Assembly: GCA_030435675.1 (NCBI GenBank)
Contig: CM059622.1
Location: 6,324,001 to 6,388,000 of the forward strand
Length of the DNA stretch: 64,000 nucleotides
Origin: Steinernema hermaphroditum
Taxonomy: Eukaryota > Nematoda > Chromadorea > Rhabditida > Steinernematidae
Direction of reading: 5' to 3'
Shown here: piece by piece, positions 23,363 through 35,120 of the stretch
Position numbering within the stretch: position 1 is the stretch's first letter
How the letters are laid out: the number at the start of each line of letters is the position of its first letter
The notes under the pieces: model-generated
The model's input: the letters and a program-made list of their open reading frames with translations, nothing else
The model's database searches: none
Told to the model about the DNA's origin: nothing
Made by a program: the position numbers and the translations under genes

Positions 23363-26300
23363 TGGGGGAGATAATCCCGGTTCAAGGGAAGAAGCTGTCA
23401 AAACCTGAAGTTGGCGAGCCTTTTGATTTCCTCGAGGAGAAGAAGATCGTGTTGGAACCAGTGGTAAATCCCATCCACTGTATTTTAAAGACAGCTGATC
23501 CTCTCTTGTGCTGGTCATCATCCTCCCTCACTGTGATCTTCAGAGAATCCGATTCGATTCACGTCCTTTCAATTAACACATGGTCTTGTCAGCTCAATGC
23601 CTCAATGTCCTTTGAATAGAAAGTTGTTCATTTGTTATGTGAAACGTTTCTCTGAATCTCTTAGCAACAACAAAAGGCGCTATCGTGGGATCAACCCCTT
23701 TTGCATCCCCCTCAATCGACCTGAAAGAAGGCGATGCTCAAAAGAAGATGCCCATAGAAGAGACTTCAGTGTAGAGCTAGCGTAGCTTCTGAGTGACCAA
23801 GAAACATGGGCCAAACCCGTACATAGGCGTGCAGCATGTGCTTCCACTACAAGTGGATGACGTAATCCGAGAAGTAAACACAATAGCCTCCTGTTAAGAA
23901 CGGATTACAGGAGCGAAGTTGCTGGCCTCAAGTATTCTTTTCCGTTGCGTAATCGAGGACCTGCAGGCGTCTGCCGTAACTCTGCCCACAGATAAGGCAT
24001 ATCGAGTTCCCAATTTCGGCCTAATATGAAGACTTGGAAGCCATTTGGTGAATCTCACTTCATTATATCCTGTCTTCGTCGCCTTTCCTTCCTCTACCGT
24101 AACCACTCATCCATCTGCGTCCCATTGACCCGTCTTCTCGATATCTCCTATCGTCTTCGACTGTTTATTTGCCCAAAATTCCGTTTTTGATCTCGATCCT
24201 GGTCGTCAGCCCTCAAGTGTCCTCTTCAGGTGCCCGATGCCCATCGTCCGCCGCTTTTGTGATCGCACAAAAACGACCGTAATTGTTTTCCGCTTCTCGA
24301 TCGTCTCCGCACCTGCTCCTCGACTTCTTCTCGGGAAAGTCCCCCTTTCCGACCGATCTTTGTCCACCCGTGTGCCCCCTTACCTGCCTCCCATTTGCAT
24401 AATTACTCTCTCAGCGATCAGAATCGCTCCTTCTTCTCCGGCTAATCCATCACACGTCTCCACGCAAATCCGCTAATTGCGCGTCGACTGGCACCGCCAA
24501 TGCAGGCGTAAATAAACTCGGAAGAGACGAAAGCCAAAACAGGCAATTAGACGAGCACAACAGGTGTCGTCCCAAATGGCGCTTTTCGTCACTTCCACCC
24601 GAATCCACTTAGATCGATGACAGATGCGTGTAACAATCGCTGTTCTAATGACACTTAACCTCTCACCTCCTTTCCACTCGACCCATGTGCCGTTTTTGGA
24701 GAGCGCACAAGGGAGCCAATTTAGAGTCTATTCGAGAAATAAGTCTGCGGGTACTGTAGCTTGTTGAAAGCATTTCCACTTATTGGCTCTTTCCGAGTCT
24801 AAGCAGATATGGCACCTGGGTAGAAAACAAGCAACACAAAAAACACCAAAGGGGAGGATTTTAAAAATGCGCTAAAAATGAGCTCCCACGCTAAAAATTT
24901 CCATTCGCCGTATCCCAACCACCATATCGTACAGCTAGTGGAATTTCCTCCTTTTGGCCATCCCCTCCACATCGCCCTGAAACATCCCTACCGGAAAACC
25001 CTCTGTGCACCCCTGGAAAACGGCCAATCGCCAATTAAAAGAGCGCCCGCCACTCTCCTCAACAGGTCCAGATGGATCGTCGGCGGCCTTCCGGATCGCC
25101 ACTTGTTTTCCGCTGAAGTGTTTACCGCCGATCCAAATCTGAATGAGGAGCGAAAGCGATTAGACTCGGCTAATCCCGACAAGCGAAAGCTGGGTGTGAA
25201 GAGAACACGGCGATCGCCGCTCGATAACGATAGCGACCCTTCGCCGATAGCGCGCCAGTTACATAACGGCGCCTTTGAGGCGGCCGCTCAAGTTTGCGTT
25301 TGAGTCGAAATTATAGCTTTGTTTTTGGCCTTTTTTCTTTTTTATGTGCGAATGATGGGTTACGGTGGACGGCGGGCTAGGCAAACACGGCCGCTGTTTG
25401 GACAGCTTTTTGACGAAAACGACACTTGTGGGGGTACGGTAACTGGCGGTTATCGTAGGGGAAAAGTGTGCCCCTCTATCCTCGGTTTTCCATTCACCAC
25501 ATTCCATAAAGTTCGCCTCGAAGTTGCATAACCCCTCGTGTTGAACAGCGTGACCAGCATATGGTTTCTGAGTCCCGGAACAATCTGTTGTACCTCGGCC
25601 TTCGGTCGTTTTCGCGCAACGCCAAACGACAAAACAATTGCGTTTACAAGCGGAATCAGTGCAATTACGATTGTCTCCGCGCATCTGGAGATTAGATTTG
25701 CCTTTACGACCCCCGTTTCTTTGGAGAGATTTGGACTTTGTCGACTGCAGAATCCCCCAATTAGCCCCTTCTCTTCGCCTTTCGAGTGGCGCCCGGTTGC
25801 GCAACGCCAGTCCATTATACTGGACTCGTTTTTGAGTCGAGCGGCTCCACAAGGGCCACATGGCCCCTTGTGCCAAAGGTCAACAGTCGCTGACTCCCTT
25901 GCGCAACGCCTTTCAACGTGTCCCCGTCGCGTCCTTTCAGTCGAACTTCGCCCTTTTCTTTGTAATTAGCGAACGCAAACAGAGATCTGCGACTCCCGCG
26001 GCGTCGGCGGCGCCTCGGAAGTCGCGCGAGTTTCCCAGATTCCGACACAAACAGATTTACAACGGGGTGCGCGCCAACCGCCGATTTGCATTTGGCACAA
26101 AAGGGACAGGGCTGGCGCGGAACGGTAGCCTTGGCCTCGAGCGATGAGTGGCAACAGGACCGTAAAGTTGTGGGGCAAATTTGCATAATTTGTACTTTTG
26201 GAGAGGATTAATGATGGGCTTGGGTATGAATATGTCTTTCGAAACAGATTCATACGGTAGCTGTGCAGAGAGGTTCTACAATGAACGAGGAAATCCCTTC

Positions 26301-29300
26301 CATTTTGAGTGAGTGACTGTCTTCCAAGATGACCGTAATACGGTATTTTCCTTTGATGTGACAGTCAGAAGACTGTTCAAATAGAACGATGTTTGCCCGG
26401 TGCTGTCATCTACCGTAGTCCAAATGGCTATGAGTGTCGGCCAATATATTAGATGCAAAAAGTGATGAAGAGAGAACATCCGAATGTCTTTTGGAGTGCG
26501 ATCCCCTGCAGGAAGTTAATATCTCGTCCCCCTCCTTGACCCTGTTTACAGCCTCTCCTCGGCACCCATAACCTCTTCTGCTTTCCTGAGGGCCAACGGG
26601 ACAGATGCTTGTTCGCAACGTGGCGGATTAATTATGGTGCGCGCAATCATCCCGAATTATTACCAATAAACACATTCAATATTCGCTCTCGATTGTTCGC
26701 ACCCTCGGGTGGTCGGCGCCTAATCGAGGAGCGCCTCTCCAGCCTGAATTTATTATTTTCCCGTGAGAATCGTGGAATCTGTGCGTTGTCCCCCGCTTGC
26801 ATAATCCGATTAAATCGTCCTGCGATGACCCTTCTGTAACCCGAAACACCGCCTAATCCCCGGACGTCTCCTTCTCATTTCGAGAGATAATTAGGGCCCT
26901 CAGCAGGTTCGTTTCCGTCTCTAGGAGCTAGAGGATCAGCTGACTTCCACGGGGACAGCTGTGGAATTTGCATAATTGGGAGATGAGTGACAGTGTCCTC
27001 ATCGCGTTTGAAGGATGACCTTAGAATTCGCGCGCATTTGTTGCAGGACACATTCGAATTGTCCTTCAGGTTTGGATGTCAACATGGATACTTAGCCGAA
27101 AAGACTCCTTGTAGGTTCTGTGTTCTTTTTGTTTACTAACGCTGAATTCCCACACCAAAAGCACAAGAAAGAGACTTTCATCGTCGACCCCCGATCGTCT
27201 CTCTCATGATAGAGCCACATTCATCGCTCTTCTCCAAACAAAATGTTTTGGTTTTCTTTCTGTCACACACAAACTTTTTGGTTTTTGTCTTTCGTCAGCT
27301 GCGATCCGAAACCGTTGGAACAGGATCTGTCCACGAGTCATGCTTCGGTATAATTATTGGAAAATCATTGATTGTGTTTTGCTAGTTTCTGCGAATTCCA
27401 GTTCTCCGCTGTTTGCAGAGGAACGATTGAAAGGCTTTCCGATCGCCAAAGAAGGACCCTCGATTCCCTAGCATTTGGTGTTTTCGGTTTCACTGGCCAA
27501 GATATACCTCAGCCAAGCAGTTACTCCGTTTGGTGAACTAAAAGTGTTTCCTTATCCATCATGCTCTCCAGGGCCACCTTCCGTTAGATAGCACGTTTCG
27601 CGCTTCCTGTCAATCAGAACTTCTCCTTCAGTCAGACGCAAATGCGAGATTCACCACATTGCTGTCTTCGAAGCGCCCCTGCAACCAAGTGGCCCTGCAA
27701 CCCCTACCTCCATATATCACCCCCCGGCCTGGCCATCACGAGCGATCGGCCTCTCGCTCTCGCGTCCATTAGCATACAAATTTGGAAACGGCGCCCTTCC
27801 GCAGTCAATATGCTCCGCGCGATCCCGCTCACCTCTTGCGCAATCTTCTTGTCTCCGTCGCTCAAAACAACGTCGCCGGGACATCTGCCGGGGCGTCTAT
27901 TTGTTCTCTGTTTGATTTACAAGGCACATAAAGGTGTGTAATCGGTCCCTAATAGGCGCGCTGCTGTCCCCTCCGCGCTCGAACTCACTCAATCAACGAA
28001 AAACCGATTGGCGACAATTTCCGGCGCAGCAAAAAGCGTCCCCCCGGCACGCGACAACATTGTTTCGGCCGCCGCCCCAATTTATCACTCTGTGGCCAGC
28101 CGCTTCTCCATAGAGATGCCGTTAAATATGCATAAGGTCCTGCCGTGTTGGTTTAGGGCTTGTCGCCGCGCCCTAATGAATTTGGCAGCTGATACCACTG
28201 GCTCTGCCAATCACTCATTAATGCATATGTGAATGCGAAACAAGCGGCACTGGGGGGATTATCGATGGATTCTGCGCGGATTTCGAGATTGCGATCTTCG
28301 AAATCATCACTCATGATCTGACACCAGATCTCGGCTGACAGTCACTCCAGGGGCATCTGGTGGGCCTCCACATGCCTAAAGCCTCGAAGGAGCTTCGTGG
28401 TGGGTGGTGGACGCTGGTGCTTTCCAATATTCCCTCGTCAAAGAAAGAAAACAAAAGTCTCATCTCTAGTCCTTTGGCCTATTCCTCTACGGACTACAGT
28501 ACCCTCCCTCCCGATCACATCCTAAAACAGCTGCTATCGCGTGTCACATCGTAAGCACCACCTCCGCGTGACCCTCTCCGACCTCCGACCACTCGTCGAA
28601 TATTTATTTGCCAAAAAACTTAGCGATGAATTGGATTACCGTATTACGGACGCCTGAATGTTGCGTTTGTTGTCCGAGCAGATTACGTTCGTCGTCAGCA
28701 GCTCTCGAGATGTTTCCCTGCTGCTAAGGATACTAAATCGGGCAAATAGGTCGTGGTGGAGAGTTTTCGCGCAAACGGTCACTCTAGATGTTGTTGATCG
28801 AATGAAAATTACCCCAAAAAGCCGATTTCTTAGCTATTGCTGCACGTCTTGATGCCTTACTCCAAAGCCGATCTTCTTCTGGTACCACCCATTCAGAGCC
28901 AAAAGAGTCAGAAGTCACCCCTCCTGCCCCATGCAACCCTGTTCCGCGCCCGTTTAATGAGCTGTGCCGTCGTTTCTTCGCCTAATTAGCAAGTTGCGCA
29001 TGCCTCGGACCGTCGCGACCCCTTTAATTAGCTCCAAAGGTCTCCTTCTACTTCATGCATTTCACTCCGATTTGCATATCGATCCGCTCACTTCATTAAG
29101 CAAAGAGCATCACAAATCGCGTCCAGCCGCTAATTACTACTTGCTGCCCACCGCCCAGAAGACAATTCCGAGGGTCGCCAATTGAATTACGCAGGCATTG
29201 TCCGCCGCTTTCGAGGGTTTCCGCGCCCAGAACGTCACAACCTCTTCGGACGATTGGAATCTCGACGACTATTAAGTTGATTATTACGCTCCACTCCACT

Positions 29301-32300
29301 TTACTTTACTTCGGACTTCGGTTCCCGCTTCCGGACCCGGCTTGTACTCTCCGGCGGCATCCATCATCGGCCCGGCGCGGCGGTGTTGCGCCGCGGAGGG
29401 CAGCTGAGCGGCCGGCAGATCGCCGCGGAGATAGGAAGCCCCGAAGTGACCTTTTGGCTCCTCTTTAATTTCCCTTTAGGCAAATTTGAGGCTGTTGAGA
29501 GTCTCTGGAGTGCGTCTTTGATTCCGCTGTATGGGAGACTTTATCGAATCGGCGATGATTCATTAGAATTTGTGATTCATTGAGATTTATGGAACGACGG
29601 AAATATGACGTTCTCCGTTGGGAATATTCACCTCCTTTGGCATGTTGGGAGAGGGGACATCTCTTTGACTGGATCTGCTCTCGATCCGAACGGTTGTTTT
29701 TCCCTCTTATCTTCTTGGAATCCACCCATCTGGTCACTTCTTCAACAAAAACTCTCCCGAGATCTTCTCCGAATGTTCCAACTCCGCTTTATGGCCCATA
29801 AAAAGCGTCTTTTTCACCTTCTCCGGAGGCTCTAATCTCCTCGATCGGCCTCGAAGTTCGTCTTCTCCCGGGCCGTTTCCTCCTCTCGAGGGATTATCGC
29901 CGCGTTCATAATCCTTCGTCGCGTCCCGTTTTATGCAAATCGCGCGTTCCTCTTCGAAAACATCTGCGGACGTCGTCCATCCGCCCGAAGCCGTTTGGCG
30001 ACTCTGCGCCAACCGGAATTCGCTTTGTCCGCGGCGTCGTAAAACTCGGGCCACCCGGGATCGCGGCGGCATCCTCTGCGTGCCGCCGGCCCTCTCCCTC
30101 GGCGGTCACTCCCGGGATCACCTTTTGTGCGCCACAATGGCGCGCAGTGAAGTGGCCGTCGATGGAAATGGACGCATTGATGGTGGAGAGATTCGGCAAA
30201 CACTCCGAATCACTTCCACGGGGAAGTCGTGGCCTTCGTCGAGTGGGGTCATCCGCCCTGTGTCCCGAGGGGACGTCATGAACTCGCCGTCTGTTCCAAT
30301 ATTTCAAAAGGACTTTTCTGCTTTATGAGGCGATGTTTGAATAGGTTTTCGCACCACGTTGAATTGTCAGATGATTTCTCGGGAAAGATTTCATGAGTCG
30401 GGTGGAAATAGATTCCGAAAACGTCGTAAACATGTTTTTGGACGTTTGCCTGGGTCATATACTTGTTTGTGTTTGCGCGGTTTCTGTATGATGCTATGGT
30501 CCTTTGCCCCTTCTGATGCACAGTTCCTTTATTTTGGTAGTCTTCGTGTGTCTTCACAGTGTTTCCGATTCCCACAGTTCGTTGCCCCATAAATCATCTT
30601 TCCTCTCCCCTGTCCAGTCCCCTCCGCCCGCCAACATCCCCTCCGACTCCCTCCAATAGAGACCCAAATGACCTCCGGGGCCTTTCTGCTCGCCGCCGGG
30701 CCACTTCCCAGGTGTTCCACCCTCACTGACCATTACAACATCGACAGATCGCTTACACCCTGCGCATCCCTGGCCCCCTCCCCGCCTTCCGGAGTTTCCC
30801 CTTTTTGTAGTCCCTCGGGACGAATTTCGCGATTTCGCCGAAAATCGAATCGCGTCAGTTGTCCACTCCGGCGCCTAATCCCTCCACCGACTCCTGACAC
30901 GATAATGAGTCATTTAAACGGTTTTTGCCAAACCTCCCTCCATTTATCAATCAACGCCGTTTCGGAAGCCACCGCCGCCGACGACCACAGCCCCACCGCG
31001 CAAGGTCACCTCCCCGCCGGTGCAGGCCTGGTTCGGGAACGCGCCAGTCGGGCTCGATTGCGCACCCTTTGACTCCGGCTCTAATTAATCACGTCGAATT
31101 AGTCGCTGTGGCGAGGATTCATCGGTCGTCAAAGCGAATTACCGCCACTAATTGCGCGCTTTTTCCCCTTCGGCATTACTTCCACTCTGCTGCGTTCGCC
31201 GCATTAATTGCGCTTTTTTGAGTGACTCACAGCGCGAACTCTTCCCCGCAGGACCGAAATGAAATCGCGGCGTTCCCATGACGTCTTCACGTCTTAGGGC
31301 TAATGAGAAAGTTTGAGAGTTCCACCGTTTTATCGCTCCTTTACGATCTGTTTTCGCCGTCGTTTTGAGAAACGACGTTTTGTTTGAAGGTTACTCAACT
31401 GATGATAACTTTTCGTTCGGCTACGGTAACCGAAAACCGTCAGAAGACGGTGTTGTGGATTAATTCTCACTTGTGGCTTCCGACGGAATTTTCAAAGGGA
31501 GAGAGAAGTGTGAAGAGATCACTTGAGTGTTGGGAGGGACTGAGAAGAATGGGTGATCCCAGAATAACAGGTTGTGAAGTGGATTTAGCCTGTCCTCACA
31601 TGTAGCGGACAAGGGAAGGGTTATTTTTGAAAGAAATCACGTTCTTTGACATAGAACCTCCTTGCCAAAGAGATGTTTGAGTAGAAAATCTTCCGTATTC
31701 TTAGCATTATGTTCTAAAACCTGTAAATGAAACGCCATTCATTGTGCCATGTGCTGATGAAAGGCACCGGATACGACGTTAGGTTAGCACTTCATGGCGC
31801 CTTCAAAGAAACCAAGTGCGAACGAGAGATTTCCGTTTCCGAGGGCATGGGGAAACAAGGCTTTTCCCAACGGGACAAGTTGCGAACATCGATCAGTCCT
31901 ATAAAGGTTTAGATTCCCCAAATTCATCAATCAACGAATTTCAAAAGATTGGAATGTTACAACAAGACCATTCCTTTCCCATGGAAATCAATGACGAATC
32001 GAAATTTCTCCTCTACACACCTCTTCGAACCAAATTTCCCCTAGCCCATCAAAGACCATGTCCGCTTTCCATCCTCCGTTATCCTCGCCTGTCCCCTCCG
32101 ACCGAACGTCCACATTAACCAGCATTTCGCACGTTTTTCCGCCAATCCCGCATAAATTCCCTTCTTCTCCATTCCGCTCCGACGACGATCCTCCGGACCG
32201 TTTCGTCTATTATATTCTCAGCGCGGGCGCAGAAGGAGAACAGAGGCACAAAGAAAATGGATCACCTTCGCGCACCCCCCGTGGCGGTCGCTAAATGACA

Positions 32301-34441
32301 AATTGCCACACTTCGTCAAGCGTTCCCCTATTCGCACTTTTCTTTTCGCTCGATTCGTGACTCATCGAGTTTTGTTTTGACCCGGGGACAGTCGTCTGGC
32401 GGGTCCTCCGATCACGCGATCGAAACCCCCAATTTCCCAACTGTCGGTCTTGACCTCGCGCACGCCAAGTGGTAAGTAGCGGTCGCCACGAAAGACAACG
32501 TCGAGATCGTGGTTTGTGCGCGTTCTCAAATGATCTGATCTGAGCTGTTCGTGTGTGGGTTGCCCGGGGCAGGTGAAGAAGGATTAGCCTCCAGGGGGTG
32601 GGTTGTCTCTTAGGAGAGCTTCTAATAGGTGATATTAGAGTGAGATTTGAAAATGAACTTTCATCAGGCGCTCAGTTTTAACAAGTTCTCCGGAAAAGTG
32701 CTAATTGGCCTCTTGCTCTCTGTGAAGTATCTTTCATAGAATGCCAATAATCGTCCCAGAACCCCCTGGATTCCCCTTCAATCGCCTACTCCCGCTTCAC
32801 AAGAGGTTCCGCTGGGAAAAGCCTCGTTTCCCCATGCCCTCGGAAACGGAAATCTCTCGTTCGCACTTGGCCCCTTTGAAGGCACCGTCTCTCCCAAAAA
32901 GTGCCCACGGAACACTGTTTTATGCATTTTCTTTTGTCTCTCTAGGAGGGTCTACTAGACAAGTACCTGAATAATTCACTTGAACATAGCTCGCCCCACA
33001 GATGCCTAAATAATTCACAACTTTCGATTTTTGACCTCTTCACAGTCAGTGATAGCCATTAGCACTTCTCCACTAGCCGAATCCCTTCGATAGTTTATCC
33101 GGCGAAGAATGGCATTGTTTATTGTCGCCTTGGTGCCATCGCTCCAGCCGACCGCACTTATAAACATCGATGGGACAGCGGCGTTGCCCTAGTAGCGTCG
33201 CTGACTCATCTCGCTTATTACTTCTCCATTGCAACCCTCCCGCTGCCCTGGATTATCCTCTCCTCTCCAATTTCAATTTTGTAATGTGTAGCGGTTAGGC
33301 TTGTTTCGTCTGTTCGCACGTCTGAGGTTCCCAGCCGCTTCCGACGAGGATTCAAAGGGTGAAGAAGGTGCGAAGCCTGCGGCTGAGAGGGCAACGGCAT
33401 GGGGAAGCGGCCGCTTTCCCAGGGATTCAGGTTGTGACGGGTGATCAGCCGATTAGGAGGGATACATTGAGGTTATTTGTATGATTTCGTATCGGGGCAT
33501 ATCATCCCGAAAAGATGCAAAAGCCTAAAGGGAAGTGAAGGATCTAATTACCTCGTGTTTGCTGCTCTGATCCGATTTAATTTGATCGATTTTCAGCGTT
33601 TCCAAATAGCGATCTCTTTACAGTTACCGAGAGTCAATTAGCACTTTCCGGAGACCCTCTTTGCACAACGGCACAAATCCAGCGTTGGCTGAGCAGCAAG
33701 TTAGCAGATAAGACTCGTGTTTATTCAAGGTCTGCGTCCGTCAAATGCCACTGTAATCCGCCTCGACCACCTCCCTTCTCAGATTTCCCACCATCTTGTA
33801 GCTGTTGCTGCTCTAATGACCGGAATTAATACATCTCTCTCCGCGACATCCGCGATAACATCGCCCACTGCGGGGAAGAACAAGGCCAATCAGCTTATCA
33901 CGTGTCGTAGCCGTCGGCGGCTCCCTTTTGTGGCCGAATCCAATTGTCCCTACCTCAAAAAGTGCCCGAAGTGGTCCTCCGGAGGGCGAGGCTCCGCCCC
34001 CGGGAGGACCACACCTCTAATGGAGATCGCGCGCGGGCAGTGCCCCGATCGACTCCTCGCGCACCCACAACAGTTACAATCTCGCGGTCGGCGGCGCGAA
34101 CGCGTCGACACGATTTATGGGTGGTTTTGGCCCGAGGCTTCAAAATCTCGCGCTTTTTATGATCTCATCCGCTGACTCACCTCCTCTTCGCCACTTCTGT
34201 CCGCGACGTCGTCCACTTGCAGCCCCTATCGAGCAAGCCCTTCGTTCGGATCGTTGTGCAAGGGCTCCGCGAAACCTGTTCCCCTCGTGTTCATCTCAAT
34301 TATTCTAATGCAACGCGTAGTGAAAAAACGAAGTGATTTCAGTGGACATTAATGCGCCTCAACCGGCACCGCTCCCCGTCGGCCTTCTAGTCTCCCCCTG
34401 GCTAATCTTCCGAATCCCTCGCCTATCCTACGGGTACAAAC
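23363..34441. other. 11-kb gene-free region upstream of tol-1
   Basis: No supported exon chain or RNA gene was found on either strand. Long open frames (for example 25259-25876 minus and 30668-31072 plus) lack homology, splice support and coding-like composition. The DNA is unusually rich in POU octamers and ATTA homeodomain cores, and it contains a 42-bp GC-rich hairpin. It is most simply read as distal regulatory DNA for tol-1 and/or the divergently placed methyltransferase. Confidence 0.6.
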
Positions 34442-35120
34442 ATGGATTCCACTCTTCTCCTTCTTCTCTTCATAGCGCTCTTTAGCGCTTCCGCCAGTGC
34501 CTACAGTAGTCAGCTGTTCCGGAGTTCCTGTCCTAAAAGGTTGGTTTTTATCTGAGCATTTTGTTTTGAGTCTTTGACTCGAAACTCTCTTGAGAAACTT
34601 CGCCAAAAACTTCTGATTCACCGACCATTCGATTTGGAAAACCTGTTTTCGTTGTGGTGAATGTGGTGGCACCGCAGAAGGGATATCACAGAAGAGTCTT
34701 TCAGATGCCACTGCGTGCCCGATATCGAGGCGAATCGGCTTCTCATCTCGTGCCGATGGACGGAGATCCCCTCGGAGGCGTTCTCCACCTTCCCCGCCAA
34801 CATCACGAAGTCCCTGACGGTGGAGTGCGCCGACTCCGAGGCGCCGTCGCCGCTCCCCAATGGCGTCTTCCGCGCCTTCTCTTCGCTCGTCGAGATCCGC
34901 ATCAAGGTATGCCTTCACACCCTTCGACGCCCCCGGGGATTCTGGTTTGCACCGAAGTCGTTAAACCGTCGCACTCCGTCGCGAAGGCGATTAGCGGCGT
35001 TCCTCTCTTTATGGCTGCTCATTCACACGATCACTTCCCCGTCCCCCCTGCTTCATCCCTCTACTCCCTAATAGGATTAACCGCCGTTCAAACATGGGAA
35101 TCCGCCGTGATTATGCAAAT
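24393..35120. promoter_or_regulatory. Cluster of POU octamer sites (ATTTGCAT)
   Basis: Exact ATTTGCAT or its complement occurs at 24393, 26084, 26179, 26966, 29070, 29933 and 35113, the last inside tol-1 intron 2. Three are followed by AATT (ATTTGCATAATT). Near-matches sit at about 26796, 28128 and 28215. Outside this interval I saw only 9407 and 54961. By random expectation about 0.3 would fall in 10.7 kb. The octamer is the classical POU-homeodomain site, and TAATTA/ATTAG cores lie between. Binding factors and target are inference. Confidence 0.6.
33971..34012. repeat. GC-rich 42-bp hairpin
   Basis: The perfect 10-bp outer arms are GTGGTCCTCC (33971-33980) and GGAGGACCAC (34003-34012). An inner 5-bp stem GGGCG/CGCCC has a 6-nt loop, separated from the outer stem by a 3x3 internal loop. 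It lies about 430 bp upstream of the tol-1 start. It could be a structured RNA, a cruciform or a small element. Confidence 0.6.

Noticed and set aside
25259..25876. 205-codon minus-strand open frame
   Set aside because: Low-complexity, no domain, no splice signals, and several overlapping frames on both strands are open; it lies in the octamer-rich non-coding region.
30668..31072. 134-codon plus-strand frame upstream of tol-1
   Set aside because: Pro/Ser/Leu-rich chance frame in GC-rich DNA with no splice or homology support.
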